From: Prochlorococcus marinus str. MIT 9313
GTDB lineage: Bacteria; Cyanobacteriota; Cyanobacteriia; PCC-6307; Cyanobiaceae
Assembly: GCF_000011485.1 (NCBI RefSeq)
Contig: NC_005071.1
Coordinates: 747,347-811,346, forward strand
DNA length: 64,000 nt
Direction of reading: 5' to 3'
A program made the position numbers and the translations under genes. The notes under the pieces are model-generated. The model did no database searches and had not been told where the DNA came from. It worked only from the letters and a program-made list of their open reading frames with translations. Positions 9,206 to 19,115 of the stretch are shown here, one piece after another (position 1 is the first letter of the stretch; the number at the start of each line of letters is the position of its first letter).

Positions 9206-10126
9206 TCATTTTGAGGTTAAGTGGCCAATCCAGCGTGAAAGGATATTCATCGCGAGAATAAATACTACAAGAACAAATGATGCTGCCCAAGCCAATTCAT
9301 TCTGAACTTGATAGGGTTGAGTTGAAAAATTATAAATCAAAACCGAAAGTGTCGCGATTGGATTGAAGAAAGCATCTGAACCACTAGGCCAAAAATATGA
9401 AAAGAGTGCTGTAAAAATCAATGGTGCTGTTTCACCAGCTGCCCGAGCAACTGAAAGAACGACTCCTGTAGCGATTGGAGTAAATGCCATTGGCAATGTA
9501 ATGTGGGATATGGTAACAAATTTAGAGGCGCCTACTCCAAGTGCACCTTTGCGAAGGTTATCTGGTACCAGTTTTAGGCCTTCATCAGTGGTTTTTATCA
9601 CTGTTGGCAACATCAGGATTGAGAGTGCTACTCCGCCAGCTATCGCACTGTATGAACTGCCAATAATGACCCGTGAAGAGACAATTATATCGTAGACAAA
9701 GACGCCAGTAATAATTGAAGGAACACCTGAAAGAACATTGGTTCCAAAACGTATAAATCTAGAGAATGGTCCTTCACGTGCATATTCGGCAAGGTAGATA
9801 CCTCCACCAACACCAACAGGTATAGCGATCATTCCGGCTATGGAGGTGACAATAATAGTTCCGAGGATTGCGTTGCCAATACCTCCGCCATCGAGTCCTG
9901 GGGGAGGCGGAAGCATAGTAAAAAGAGAGATACTTAATCTGGTTGCTCCTTTGAAAATTACATAGGTTAAAACAAGAATTAGTGGCAGAATGGCTACGGA
10001 TGAAAATAATCCCGATAATATTGTGCAAATTCTATTAATTCTATTACGCCTCAAGCCTGGCTTGTAGTAAAGATTGGAGGATAGATCCCCACTTGTTGAA
10101 ATCGCTTCGCTAGTCATTGATTTCAT
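9206..10126 (-). CDS. pstA: Phosphate ABC transporter permease PstA
   Basis: A 306-residue integral membrane permease with about six hydrophobic segments. The conserved loop LKLVPDNLRKGALGVGASKF, followed by ITLPMAFTPIATGV, is the EAA-type ATPase-contact region of PstA. GVPSIITGVFVY and AGETAPLIFTALF are characteristic PstA segments. It forms a heterodimer with PstC. Its start lies only 1 bp from the pstC stop, so the two are translationally coupled. An internal start at residue 4 (MTSEAIS) is also possible. Confidence 0.96.
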   Translation of the reverse strand: MKSMTSEAISTSGDLSSNLYYKPGLRRNRINRICTILSGLFSSVAILPLILVLTYVIFKGATRLSISLFTMLPPPPGLDGGGIGNAILGTIIVTSIAGMIAIPVGVGGGIYLAEYAREGPFSRFIRFGTNVLSGVPSIITGVFVYDIIVSSRVIIGSSYSAIAGGVALSILMLPTVIKTTDEGLKLVPDNLRKGALGVGASKFVTISHITLPMAFTPIATGVVLSVARAAGETAPLIFTALFSYFWPSGSDAFFNPIATLSVLIYNFSTQPYQVQNELAWAASFVLVVFILAMNILSRWIGHLTSK

Positions 10127-10127
10127 G

Positions 10128-11081
10128 TTAGTATTTAAGACTTAATCGTTTGACCATCCATTGTGAAACGATATTTACAGCAAGCGTTATCACCATAAGA
10201 ATAAATGCTGCATAATAAAGTGATGAGACCTGAGTTCCATCTGCTTCTCCAAACTGATTGGCTAACATCGCAGCGATTGTGTTGCCTGGGCCAAGCAATG
10301 ACCAGCTAAAATTATTGGAATTCCCTATAATCATTGTTACTGCCATTGTTTCACCCATGGCTCTTCCCAGAGCGAGTAGTACGCCTCCAGCAATGCCCGA
10401 AATTGCCGCTGGTAGAATGACATTAATGATAGTGCTCCAGCGTGTTGCTCCAACCCCATAAGCTGCTTGACGCAGGCTAATTGGTACTTGATTGAGTGAG
10501 TCTCTTGAAATAGCTGTAATGATAGGAAGTATCATCACAACAAGTATCAAGATCGCTGGAGTCATTCCAGGCCCCATTGGCTGAGTACTAAAAAATGGAA
10601 TCCAGCCAAAATATATATACAGGAAAGAAAGCAAAGGTCTTAGGAAGGGCTCCATTACAAAGATTGCCCATAGGCCAAGTACCACAGATGGAATGGCCGC
10701 TAGTAGTTCAATCATTACTCCTATGATGTTTTTAGCTCTTGTAGGTATAAAGCTTTCGGTTATAAAAATTGCTGTTCCAACACCTAGAGGAATCGCAATT
10801 AATAGTGAAAGCAATGAGGTTACTGCTGTTCCATAGATGGCGGTTAACACTCCGTACTCATCATCAACAGGGTTCCAATTTGATGTAACTAGAAATTTCC
10901 ACCCGTAGCGCCCCATCGATTCAAGTGACCCCCAAAAGACAACGATCAGGATCGCTACAAGTATCAGTGCAACCATGGATGCCATTGATATGGCGATAGT
11001 TCTAAAGCTGCTGTCGACGAATTTTTCATAAGCTGGACGTCTTCTGAGCACGTACAGCTCTTTCTGCACACCAGTTGGCAT
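10128..11081 (-). CDS. pstC: Phosphate ABC transporter permease PstC
   Basis: A 317-residue integral membrane permease, partner of PstA. Diagnostic segments are AAIPSVVLGLWAIFVM, LNQVPISLRQAAYGVGATRW (EAA-type loop) and LGRAMGETMAVTMIIGN. The first gene of the operon, it is divergent from dnaK across a 147-bp spacer that carries a Pho-box-like direct repeat. Together with PstA and PstB it imports phosphate delivered by a periplasmic PstS encoded elsewhere. In oligotrophic marine cyanobacteria this importer is a main response to phosphate limitation (family knowledge). Confidence 0.96.
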   Translation of the reverse strand: MPTGVQKELYVLRRRPAYEKFVDSSFRTIAISMASMVALILVAILIVVFWGSLESMGRYGWKFLVTSNWNPVDDEYGVLTAIYGTAVTSLLSLLIAIPLGVGTAIFITESFIPTRAKNIIGVMIELLAAIPSVVLGLWAIFVMEPFLRPLLSFLYIYFGWIPFFSTQPMGPGMTPAILILVVMILPIITAISRDSLNQVPISLRQAAYGVGATRWSTIINVILPAAISGIAGGVLLALGRAMGETMAVTMIIGNSNNFSWSLLGPGNTIAAMLANQFGEADGTQVSSLYYAAFILMVITLAVNIVSQWMVKRLSLKY

Positions 11082-11131
11082 ACCACTGCAATACAGACAT
11101 AAGAAACCTAATCCTGAGAGGGGTGCTTTTG

Positions 11132-11150
11132 CATTAACAGGCCATTAACA
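11132..11150 (-). promoter_or_regulatory. Candidate Pho box: 8-bp direct repeat, 11-bp period, upstream of pstC
   Basis: CATTAACA occurs at 11132-11139 and again at 11143-11150, an exact direct repeat with 11-bp spacing (8-bp unit plus 3-bp spacer). This geometry, with a TTAA core, is that of the cyanobacterial PhoB (SphR) box, though the flanking bases differ from the usual PyTTAAPyPy. It lies about 50-70 bp upstream of the pstC start and about 80-100 bp upstream of dnaK. The link to phosphate control is inferred from geometry and position. Confidence 0.45.
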
Positions 11151-11228
11151 GTCCAACATCCACATTGCTAAAAAGGCTTGGTTTAGGGTGCTTTTCGCCG
11201 TTACCTTGGAGCTTCAGTAAACGCGGCC

Positions 11229-13223
11229 ATGGGGCGGATTGTTGGCATAGACCTAGGGACAACAAACTCCGTTGTGGCGGTGCTTGAGGCTGGTCGCCCT
11301 CAAGTGATCGCTAATGCGGAGGGCAGTCGCACGACTCCCTCAGTAGTGGGTTACAGCAAAGAAGCAGAGCTACTTGTCGGTCAATTAGCACGTCGCCAGT
11401 TGGTGCTCAATCCAAGAAATACCTTTGCCAATCTCAAGCGCTTCGTGGGACGAGGCTGGGATGAAATGGATGACAGCAGTCTCTCTGTTCCATACACCGT
11501 AAGGGCCAATGAACAGGGGAACGTGCGTGTCTCCTGTCAAGTGACGGAGCGTGAATATGCACCCGAAGAACTTGTGGCCAGCATCATTCGCAAGCTTGTG
11601 GATGATGCGGCGACATATCTAGGAGAGCCTGTTGAGGCTGCTGTAGTGACAGTACCTGCCTATTTCAATGATGCCCAACGTCAGGCGACTCGTGATGCCG
11701 GCAGGCTCGCTGGAATCACAGTGGAACGGATCCTCAACGAGCCCACTGCTGCTGCACTTGCCTATGGCTTTGATCGCAGTGCCGCTCGCCGTGTTCTTGT
11801 CTTCGATCTGGGTGGCGGGACGTTTGATGTCTCACTGATGCGTGTCGCTAATGGTGTTTTTGATGTCAAGGCCACATGTGGTGATACACAACTAGGTGGC
11901 AATGATTTCGATCAGCGGATTGTTGACTGGCTCGCTGAAGCTTTTAAGACCAAGCACGGCCTCGATTTACGCCGTGATCGCCAGGCACTGCAACGCTTGA
12001 TTGAAGCAGCAGAAAAAGCCAAGCAGGAACTCTCTGGTGTGCTTAGTACTCCGATTTCTTTGCCTTTTATCGCAACGGGGCCTGATGGCCCTCTTCATAT
12101 CGAGACCAGTCTTGATCGCCCCACATTTGAAGGCCTTTGCCCCGACCTTCTCGACCGTCTTCTGAATCCAGTGCAGACAGCTCTGCGTGATTCTGGCTGG
12201 TCTGCTGATGATGTTGATGATGTTGTGCTTGTTGGAGGTGGCACCAGAATGCCGATGGTTCAGCAATTGCTGCGAACCCTCGTTGCCAGTGAACCGTGTC
12301 AATCTGTCAACCCTGACGAAGTCGTGGCTGTTGGCGGAGCTGTTCAGGCCGGAATCCTTACCGGTGAGCTTCGAGATCTGATGCTCAACGATGTCACTCC
12401 CCTTTCATTAGGGCTGGAAACCGTTGGTGGGTTGATGAAAGTGCTGATCCCACGAAATACACCAATACCAGTGCGCCAATCCGACGTGTTCAGCACCTCA
12501 GAGGCCAACCAATCGTCTGTTGAAATTCATGTCTGGCAGGGTGAACGTCAGTTGGCAGCAGATAACAAGTCTTTGGGTCGCTTTCGCCTGTCTGGCATTC
12601 CACCTGCACCAAGAGGTGTTCCCCAGGTGCAGGTGGCTTTTGATATTGATGCCAATGGTCTCTTGCAAGTGAGTGCAACTGATCGCACCACAGGCCGCAA
12701 GCAATCTGTGAATATTCAGGGAGGTTCCACCCTTAACGAAGAGGAATTGCAAGCCTTGCTCGCCGAAGCTGAAGCCAAGGCAGGAGAAGATCGTCGTCGT
12801 CGTGCATCAATTGATCGTCGTAATAGTGCACTCACACTTGTTGGTCAAGCTGAACGAAGACTTCGCGATGCAGCTTTGGAGTTGGGCCCCTATGGGGCTG
12901 AGCGGCAGCAGCGGGCTGTAGAGACAGCGATGCGCGATGTGCAAGACCTGCTTGAGCAGAACGATCTACAGGAACTTGAGCTTGCTGTTGCTTCTCTTCA
13001 GGAAGCCCTTTTTGGCTTGAATCGACGAATTTCATCAGAACGGCGTACTGACGCCAATCCACTCCAGGGCATACGTAACACTCTTGGCTCGTTGAAAGAT
13101 GAGCTCTTCTCAGATGATGACTGGGATGAAGATCCTTGGAACAGCCCTGCCCGGTCGTCCGACGGCCGACGCATCTACAGGGGACGTGAGCTAAATCCCT
13201 GGGACGATGACTTCTACCGCTAA
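11229..13223 (+). CDS. dnaK: Hsp70 chaperone DnaK
   Basis: A 664-residue Hsp70. The ATPase domain shows GIDLGTTNS at 6-14 (phosphate 1), VVTVPAYFND near 137-146, NEPTAAALAYG near 171-181, DLGGGTFDVS near 194-203 and VLVGGGTRMP near 335-344. The peptide-binding domain contains NDVTPLSLGLETVGG and the NTPIP motif. The C-terminal lid is acidic and ends WDDDFYR rather than the EVIDADF-type tail of the stress-inducible DnaK2, suggesting one of the alternative cyanobacterial DnaKs (DnaK1/DnaK3 type); this sub-type call is tentative. It overlaps its J-protein gene by 17 bp, so the pair is coexpressed. It is divergent from the pst operon. Confidence 0.95.
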   Translation: MGRIVGIDLGTTNSVVAVLEAGRPQVIANAEGSRTTPSVVGYSKEAELLVGQLARRQLVLNPRNTFANLKRFVGRGWDEMDDSSLSVPYTVRANEQGNVRVSCQVTEREYAPEELVASIIRKLVDDAATYLGEPVEAAVVTVPAYFNDAQRQATRDAGRLAGITVERILNEPTAAALAYGFDRSAARRVLVFDLGGGTFDVSLMRVANGVFDVKATCGDTQLGGNDFDQRIVDWLAEAFKTKHGLDLRRDRQALQRLIEAAEKAKQELSGVLSTPISLPFIATGPDGPLHIETSLDRPTFEGLCPDLLDRLLNPVQTALRDSGWSADDVDDVVLVGGGTRMPMVQQLLRTLVASEPCQSVNPDEVVAVGGAVQAGILTGELRDLMLNDVTPLSLGLETVGGLMKVLIPRNTPIPVRQSDVFSTSEANQSSVEIHVWQGERQLAADNKSLGRFRLSGIPPAPRGVPQVQVAFDIDANGLLQVSATDRTTGRKQSVNIQGGSTLNEEELQALLAEAEAKAGEDRRRRASIDRRNSALTLVGQAERRLRDAALELGPYGAERQQRAVETAMRDVQDLLEQNDLQELELAVASLQEALFGLNRRISSERRTDANPLQGIRNTLGSLKDELFSDDDWDEDPWNSPARSSDGRRIYRGRELNPWDDDFYR

Positions 13224-14109
13224 ACCGGATTACTGGTCTTTGCTAGGTGTCTCTCCAGACAGTGACGCCTCCCAGCTCAAAAGGGCATTTCGTCGCGAAG
13301 CACGGCGATGGCATCCAGACCTCAATGGCAATGATTACCACGCCGAAGAACGCTTCAAATTGGTTAATGAGGCCTATGCAGTTCTCAGTGATCCAAGACG
13401 TCGGGCTGCTTGGCAGGGATCGATGTCGACAGAGCAAGCCATTACTGATCCTTTCGCAGTTGGTTTTCCAACTTTCGATGAGTATCTGGAAGTGGTGCTC
13501 GGTTTGGAGCGCACAGACGAACAGCCTGTTGACGTTGCTTACCCTTTCCCCTCAGAACATGTCGACTGGCCTGCGACGTCTCCACCACCACCTCCTCCTC
13601 CCGTACAGGCCAGTGATGATCTCGAGACGTTGGTCGAGTTGACCCCTGAGCAAGCCCTCTATGGGACTTCAGTGGATCTTGAGCTCGATGACGGTACTCT
13701 TTTAGAGGTTGACACACCGCCTTTGGCTGGCGATGGCTGGCGGTTGCGTCTTGTGGGCGTAGCCCCTGGAGGAAGGGACCACTTCCTTCAGTTGCGCGTT
13801 CAAACAGAAGACAGACTGAGGATTGACGGACTTCGTGTGCTTTATCGCCTTGAGTTGTTTCCACCTGATGCAGCTCTTGGCTGTGCAGTGGATGTCCCAA
13901 CTCTGTCTGGTCCTGTCACACTCCAAGTGCCTCCAGCATCATCAAGTGGTCGTTTATTGCGCCTTCGCGGACGGGGACTTGAGCTTGATGGACGCAGAGG
14001 TGATCAATTGGTTGAAATTGTGGTGGTTATTCCTGCTGAACTTGCTGAAGCCGAACGTGCCCTCTACCGACGACTTCAAGAATTGGCTCTTGATCCGGAA
14101 AATCTATAA
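13207..14109 (+). CDS. J-domain co-chaperone (DnaJ-like, no zinc finger)
   Basis: A 300-residue Hsp40. The J-domain covers residues about 8-70 (DYWSLLGVSPDSD...) with the HPD motif at 36-38, which stimulates DnaK ATPase. After a proline-rich linker near 117-135 (PPPPPPP) comes a C-terminal substrate-binding region (VELTPEQALYGTSVDLEL and LRGRGLELDGRRGDQLVEIVV) as in CbpA/DnaJ. The CxxCxGxG zinc repeats of type I DnaJ are absent, so this is a type II J-protein. Its start lies inside the dnaK 3' end (17-bp overlap), strongly implying that it serves this DnaK. Confidence 0.93.
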   Translation: MTSTAKPDYWSLLGVSPDSDASQLKRAFRREARRWHPDLNGNDYHAEERFKLVNEAYAVLSDPRRRAAWQGSMSTEQAITDPFAVGFPTFDEYLEVVLGLERTDEQPVDVAYPFPSEHVDWPATSPPPPPPPVQASDDLETLVELTPEQALYGTSVDLELDDGTLLEVDTPPLAGDGWRLRLVGVAPGGRDHFLQLRVQTEDRLRIDGLRVLYRLELFPPDAALGCAVDVPTLSGPVTLQVPPASSSGRLLRLRGRGLELDGRRGDQLVEIVVVIPAELAEAERALYRRLQELALDPENL

Positions 14110-14160
14110 AGCCGAATTAGATAATCGAGTGAGAGATCCCATCGGTCTGGCCTGATCCAC

Positions 14161-14571
14161 ATGCGCGTGTACGTCCTTCTCTATGACGCCGGTAAAGACA
14201 ACGAGGGTATTCATTCCCTCGAACTTGCTGGCAAGACAGCTGTGCTGATGTTCGAAAACGCAGATGATGCCGAGCGTTATGCCGGTCTTCTTGAGGCTCA
14301 AGACTTTCCTTTACCGACTGTTGAAGAGATTGGCCGTGATGAGATTGAAGATTTCTGCCGCCAGGCCGGATATGAAGCTCGTTTTGTGGAGGTTGGCTTT
14401 ATGCCAAAAACTGATGAGGAGCGTCTTTTATTTGCTCCACCAGAATCAAATCGAGATGTGAGTCACTGGCAGGATGCGGATCATTCCGTTGCAGCCAGCA
14501 ATGGATTGGATCAGCAAGTTGAATCAACAGATCTTGAAGAGATTCGTAAGCGGCTTGAAGGGTTGATTTGA
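14161..14571 (+). CDS. DUF3110 family protein
   Basis: A 136-residue soluble protein of a family conserved in cyanobacteria and plants. The core is MRVYVLLYDAGKDNEGIHSL, then VLMFENADDAERYAGLLEAQDFPLPTVEEI, and ends before an acidic, poorly conserved tail (from about residue 95). It looks like a small alpha-beta domain with a conserved final segment EVGFMPKTDEERLLFAPP. Function is unknown. It lies 51 bp after the J-protein and runs into murQ with an end-to-start overlap or junction of a few bases, so the four genes from dnaK may be one unit. Confidence 0.85.
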   Translation: MRVYVLLYDAGKDNEGIHSLELAGKTAVLMFENADDAERYAGLLEAQDFPLPTVEEIGRDEIEDFCRQAGYEARFVEVGFMPKTDEERLLFAPPESNRDVSHWQDADHSVAASNGLDQQVESTDLEEIRKRLEGLI

Positions 14572-15524
14572 CAATGACCAATGTATTTGCAGATCTCAAT
14601 TTGCATCCTTCAGATAATCGAGGGCATCTGTTGACTGAAAAGGTCAATCCCAAAAGTGAATGTTTGGATCAACTAACCACAGAGTCCTTAGTGACACTTT
14701 TCTGCGAAGAGGACCGAGAGCCACAGCGCGCCGTCGCAGCGGCTATACCCGAACTTATTCAGGCAGTTGAAGCGATTACGGACCGGCTTCGAAGCGGAGG
14801 TCGCCTTTTTTATTTGGGTGCTGGCACCTCCGGACGACTAGGTGTTCTTGACGCCGCAGAGTGCCCACCAACCTTTTGCAGCGATCCTGATCTTGTTCAG
14901 GGTGTTCTTGCTGGTGGGAGCGCAGCTTTGCTGAAAAGTTCCGAGGGACTTGAAGACATTGAACAGTTAGGAAAAAAGGATCTTGAGGAGCGTGACTTTA
15001 GCCCTGCTGATTGTCTTGTCGGTATTGCGGCCGGGGGAACGACTCCTTATGTCAAAGGAGGACTTGCATACGCAAAGGAAATCAATGCTTTGGCGATTGC
15101 AATTTCATGTGTGCCTATAGAACAAGCTGAGTTGCCATGCAGTATCGATATTCGTCTTTTGACTGGCCCTGAATTACTTACAGGTTCCACGCGCTTGAAG
15201 GCCGGCACCGCAACAAAGATGGCTCTAAATATTCTTTCAACATGTGCGATGGTTCGTCTTGGCAAAGTCTTTGGTAATCGAATGGTTGATGTTGCTGCTA
15301 CCAACATCAAGCTGATGGATCGTGCCCTGCGAATCCTGCATGATTTAGCTGATGTTGATCGAGTTCGTGGAACTGAGTTGCTTCAAGCAAGCGATGGATC
15401 TGTAAAAGTGGCTCTGCTGATGCATACTTGCGGTTTAGACGCTGAGACTGCCCAGAAACTACTGATAGAGCATAATAATCAATTGCGAACAGCTTTGGCG
15501 AGGTGTAAAAATTGTATTGCTTGA
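14568..15524 (+). CDS. murQ: N-acetylmuramic acid 6-phosphate etherase MurQ
   Basis: A 318-residue enzyme that cleaves the lactyl ether of MurNAc-6-phosphate during cell-wall recycling, giving GlcNAc-6-phosphate and D-lactate. The SIS sugar-phosphate domain carries the GAGTSGRLGVLDAAECPPTF motif (positions about 83-103) and the second conserved block GTTPYVKGGL near 155-165; TRLKAGTATKMALN near 207-220 and NRMVDVAATNIKL are also diagnostic. The start is either TTG at 14568, 5 nt after GAAGGG at 14557-14562, or the in-frame ATG at 14574, 11 nt after it. A recycling kinase partner is not nearby. Confidence 0.95.
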   Translation: MTMTNVFADLNLHPSDNRGHLLTEKVNPKSECLDQLTTESLVTLFCEEDREPQRAVAAAIPELIQAVEAITDRLRSGGRLFYLGAGTSGRLGVLDAAECPPTFCSDPDLVQGVLAGGSAALLKSSEGLEDIEQLGKKDLEERDFSPADCLVGIAAGGTTPYVKGGLAYAKEINALAIAISCVPIEQAELPCSIDIRLLTGPELLTGSTRLKAGTATKMALNILSTCAMVRLGKVFGNRMVDVAATNIKLMDRALRILHDLADVDRVRGTELLQASDGSVKVALLMHTCGLDAETAQKLLIEHNNQLRTALARCKNCIA

Positions 15525-15771
15525 TTTTAATTGTGCCTTTGCAAAAAGCAAGATAGTAAAATCATTCTACTCGGTAGGTACACGATAGCAATAACAGATT
15601 CTAAACGATTTGAATATCTTGTAATGGCATACACAGCTTTCCCATGAATCGCACCATCCTTGTTGAATGCTGTTTATAAAATTGATACTATTACTTTGAT
15701 TCAATTAATATTTCTAGAGATGTCGCGAAAGTTGGCTTAACTGACTAGACTATTTTTTTGAGCATCCAACT

Positions 15772-16215
15772 GTGACCAAGGCCCTGATGGACACTGATGC
15801 TGGTTTGATTGAGTTGGACCTCTTTGATGATGATGCTCCCAACACGGTTGCCAATTTCACAAAGCTGGTTAAGGAGGGTTTTTATGACGGCCTGTCTTTC
15901 CATCGTGTGATCGATGGTTTCATGGCTCAAGGTGGCTGCCCAAATACTCGTGAGGGGGCAAAGGGCATGCCTGGAACCGGTGGGCCTGGCTATACGATTA
16001 ATTGTGAAATAAATAGCAAAAAGCATCTCGCCGGTTCTCTTTCTATGGCTCATGCAGGAAAGAACACTGGTGGAAGTCAATTCTTTCTTGTCCATGATGC
16101 TCAGCCTCATCTCGATGGTGTGCATACCGTTTTCGGTCAGGCTGCCAACATGGATGTGGTCTTAGCCTTAAAGAACGGCTCTAGGATCAATAAAGTAACC
16201 ATTCAAGAGAATTGA
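15772..16215 (+). CDS. Cyclophilin-type peptidyl-prolyl cis-trans isomerase
   Basis: A 147-residue single-domain cyclophilin. It shows [15 protein letters not shown] (catalytic Arg in FHRVI), [17 protein letters not shown] (MA.AG..tngSQFFi motif) and [10 protein letters not shown]. The start is GTG at 15772 ([18 protein letters not shown]), with no ATG giving the full N-terminal strand. There is no signal peptide, so it is cytosolic, like PpiB. It stands alone after a 247-bp spacer and converges on ribBA with 20 bp between stops. Confidence 0.95.
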   Translation: MTKALMDTDAGLIELDLFDDDAPNTVANFTKLVKEGFYDGLSFHRVIDGFMAQGGCPNTREGAKGMPGTGGPGYTINCEINSKKHLAGSLSMAHAGKNTGGSQFFLVHDAQPHLDGVHTVFGQAANMDVVLALKNGSRINKVTIQEN

Positions 16216-16235
16216 AAATATACAGTTGGTCTCTT

Positions 16236-18140
16236 TCACGACCAAAGGATCAGATTGGGAAAGCTCGTGGCATCCCAATCTTTTAGTGGTGAAAAATCAT
16301 CTTTAAATAGTGTTGCCAACGAACGCTCTTCTCTCTTTAGATCCTGAGGAGGATGCATTGCTTGCTCAGCACGGTCAGTACGCAGAAGACCAATTCGACG
16401 GCTCCCTGACCATTGAATCAACTCTTGAAGCAGTAACTCCAGCGATGCTTTTTTAAGTGGATCTGATGAAACCTCAGAAGAGGTTTTGACTCGTGGACAT
16501 ACACGCCATACAAAAAGGGGGCGATCCCATAGAGCAAGTAGACGGGGTGAGCTTTCTGCTATGAGCTCAAGTTCATTGCTTTTGGCCCAATCATGTGCAC
16601 GGGTCCTCAGCTTAGCCAACGTCTCTCCGTTCACCTCACCGTCCCAGGCAACCACAACAAAAGGTCCAACTTCTGGAGCTTTATTCTCTGATTTGCCAGC
16701 ATCAATCAAGTGTCCAAGTTTTTCCCGCTTAACAGCTAAATAAGCGGCGTTGTGATCTCCAGGACAGATCACTAGGGGGACACGACTTTCGACTTGTAAG
16801 CCATATCCACCCAGTCCAGCAATTTTGCGTGGGTTGTTTGTAAGTAGACGTAAACGGTGGATGCCAAGGTCAGTGAGAATTTGAGCACCAACCCCATAGT
16901 TGCGCAGATCTGCAGGGAAACCCAAACTTTCATTGGCTTCCACAGTGTCTAGACCGCCATCTTGAAGGCTATAGGCCTTTAATTTGTTAATTAGTCCAAT
17001 GCCGCGACCTTCCTGGCGGAGATAAACAACCACGCCTTCACCTTCTTGTTCGATGCGAGCTAACGCTGCCTCAAGTTGGGGGCGACAATCGCAGCGCAGT
17101 GATCCAAAAGCATCTCCCGTAAGACATTCGGAGTGCATGCGCACTAAAACTGGTTCTTTCAGTTTTCGTGGATCGCCCTTGACAAGAGCAATGTGTTCCG
17201 ATCCATCCAAACCATTTAAATAGCCGATTGCCTGAAAACTGCCAAAGAGACTTGGTAAATCGGCAGTGGCTTGACGGTATACAAAGCGTTCGTTCTCAAG
17301 ACGGTAACGAATCAGATCGGCGATGTTGATGAGCTTGAGTCCCCAACGCCGCGCATAGTTTTGCAATTGCGGCAGTCTTGCCATTGATCCGTCTGAGTTT
17401 TGGATCTCGCAGATCACGCCAGCTGGAGCAAGCCCTGCCAGCTGTGACAAATCCACGGCGGATTCTGTATGTCCAGCCCTTTTGAGAACACCTCCTTGAC
17501 TCGCTCTAAGGGGGAAAATATGTCCTGGGCGGCGTAGGTCTCTTGGACGAGTCTCCGGATGTAGGGCCACTTGAATCGTGCGCGCTCGATCCTCCGCTGA
17601 AATACCGGTAGAAACCCCTTTTTCAGGCCCTGCATCGATGCTTACGGTAAAAGCCGTTTGGTTGGCATCTGTGTTGCGATCAACCATCAGCGGCAGGTCA
17701 AGTTGATCTAGGCGACTGCCTTGCATCGCAAGGCAGATCAGACCACGAGCCTCTGTGGCCATGAAATTGATTTGCTCAGGCGTAGCGAACTGAGCAGCAC
17801 AAATTAGGTCGCCCTCGTTTTCTCTGCGCTCATCATCAACAACCACAACGCATTCACCGTTTCGGATCGCGGCAAGTGCATCAGAAATTTCGTCGAAGCG
17901 GATCTCGACCGATTCAGCGGGTATAGGAGATGTCCTCAGGGCCTTAGGGATGAACGTACTGGGTTCATTATCGACACCAGTACGATCAGCCGGCGTCCGA
18001 TGAAGGCAATGGAAAGTCCCCCTCGCTCTCCAGCCTCTGACATTTCTCAGGTTCGAGGCAGCCGAGTAGCGGTTATCGGCGCTACGGGCTACGGCGGTCT
18101 TCAAACCATCAGATTGCTTGAGGACCATCCCCACCTCCAT
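16236..18140 (-). CDS. ribBA: Bifunctional riboflavin biosynthesis protein RibBA (start uncertain)
   Basis: Fusion of 3,4-dihydroxy-2-butanone-4-phosphate synthase (RibB) and GTP cyclohydrolase II (RibA). RibB begins near residue 82 ([30 protein letters not shown] holds the catalytic acidic loop). RibA follows from about 295, with the zinc-ligand segment [16 protein letters not shown] and the [17 protein letters not shown] loop. A tail of about 140 residues without a recognised domain follows and occurs in some cyanobacterial RibBA. Homology starts around residue 78, but the only in-frame ATGs (18140, 18128) lie inside divergent argC. No ATG, GTG or TTG is in frame between 18000 and the start of homology, so the true start is a far-upstream ATG/TTG or a rare codon (CTG, ATC, ATA). 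Confidence 0.9.
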   Translation of the reverse strand: MEVGMVLKQSDGLKTAVARSADNRYSAASNLRNVRGWRARGTFHCLHRTPADRTGVDNEPSTFIPKALRTSPIPAESVEIRFDEISDALAAIRNGECVVVVDDERRENEGDLICAAQFATPEQINFMATEARGLICLAMQGSRLDQLDLPLMVDRNTDANQTAFTVSIDAGPEKGVSTGISAEDRARTIQVALHPETRPRDLRRPGHIFPLRASQGGVLKRAGHTESAVDLSQLAGLAPAGVICEIQNSDGSMARLPQLQNYARRWGLKLINIADLIRYRLENERFVYRQATADLPSLFGSFQAIGYLNGLDGSEHIALVKGDPRKLKEPVLVRMHSECLTGDAFGSLRCDCRPQLEAALARIEQEGEGVVVYLRQEGRGIGLINKLKAYSLQDGGLDTVEANESLGFPADLRNYGVGAQILTDLGIHRLRLLTNNPRKIAGLGGYGLQVESRVPLVICPGDHNAAYLAVKREKLGHLIDAGKSENKAPEVGPFVVVAWDGEVNGETLAKLRTRAHDWAKSNELELIAESSPRLLALWDRPLFVWRVCPRVKTSSEVSSDPLKKASLELLLQELIQWSGSRRIGLLRTDRAEQAMHPPQDLKREERSLATLFKDDFSPLKDWDATSFPNLILWS

Positions 18141-19115
18141 GTGACCTACCTGGGCGGCGAACGAAGTGCCGGCAGGCGATGGAGTGAGCTTTGCCCTTTT
18201 TTACCCATCCTTGATGATCCTGAAGTTCAATCTCCCGATCCTGACAAGATCGCTGAATTCGCCGATTACGCAGTCCTCAGCCTTCCCAATGGACTTGCCT
18301 GCCAATTAGCACCGCAACTGCTGAAACGCAATGTTCGGGTTGTAGACCTCTCTGCTGACTTTCGCTATCGCTCACTGGAACAATGGAAACAAGTTTATGT
18401 CCATGAAGCTCAAAACCTCAATCGAGATGATGTTCAGCTTTGTAGAGAGGCTGTTTATGGGTTACCTGAATGGAAGGGACCTGAAATTGCAGTTGCAAAT
18501 CTTGTCGCTGCACCGGGATGCTTCCCAACCGCAAGTTTGTTGCCCTTGCTGCCTTTTCTAAAGCAGGGATTGATCGAAAACGATGGTTTGATTATCGATG
18601 CAAAAACTGGCACCTCTGGTGGAGGGAGGGTGGCCAAAGAACAATTTCTTCTGGCAGAGGCCTCGGAGTCGATCATGCCTTATGGCGTGGTAGGACATCG
18701 ACATACATCAGAAATCGAACAACTTGCTAGTGAGGTTGCCGGACAGCCGATTGAGCTTCAGTTCACACCCCATCTCGTACCGATGGTGCGTGGACTGCTA
18801 GCGACGGTTTATGGACGTTTGAGAGATCCTGGATTGACCGCTGAGGATTGCACAACTGTGCTTAAAGCGGTCTATCGACATCATCCCTGCATCGATGTTC
18901 TTCCTGTGGGAACGTATCCAGCGACTAAGTGGGTGAAGTACTCCAACAAAGCTGTTCTTTCTGTTCAGGTCGACAACCGCAACAGCCGGCTTGTCTTGAT
19001 GAGCGCTGTTGACAACCTGATTAAAGGCCAAGCTGGTCAAGGGGTTCAATGTCTAAACCTGATGGCTGGATTACCACCAACCACAGGGATGTCTTTACTG
19101 ACCTTCTACCCTTAA
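18000..19115 (+). CDS. argC: N-acetyl-gamma-glutamyl-phosphate reductase ArgC
   Basis: A 371-residue NADPH-dependent enzyme, third step of arginine synthesis. The nucleotide-binding fold begins [11 protein letters not shown] (23-33) and the catalytic Cys is C174 in [23 protein letters not shown] and [17 protein letters not shown] are conserved. The start is ATG at 18000 or 18009; either places the 5' end head-to-head inside the open frame of ribBA. It overlaps the purN stop by 4 bp at its 3' end (convergent). Confidence 0.96.
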   Translation: MKAMESPPRSPASDISQVRGSRVAVIGATGYGGLQTIRLLEDHPHLHVTYLGGERSAGRRWSELCPFLPILDDPEVQSPDPDKIAEFADYAVLSLPNGLACQLAPQLLKRNVRVVDLSADFRYRSLEQWKQVYVHEAQNLNRDDVQLCREAVYGLPEWKGPEIAVANLVAAPGCFPTASLLPLLPFLKQGLIENDGLIIDAKTGTSGGGRVAKEQFLLAEASESIMPYGVVGHRHTSEIEQLASEVAGQPIELQFTPHLVPMVRGLLATVYGRLRDPGLTAEDCTTVLKAVYRHHPCIDVLPVGTYPATKWVKYSNKAVLSVQVDNRNSRLVLMSAVDNLIKGQAGQGVQCLNLMAGLPPTTGMSLLTFYP

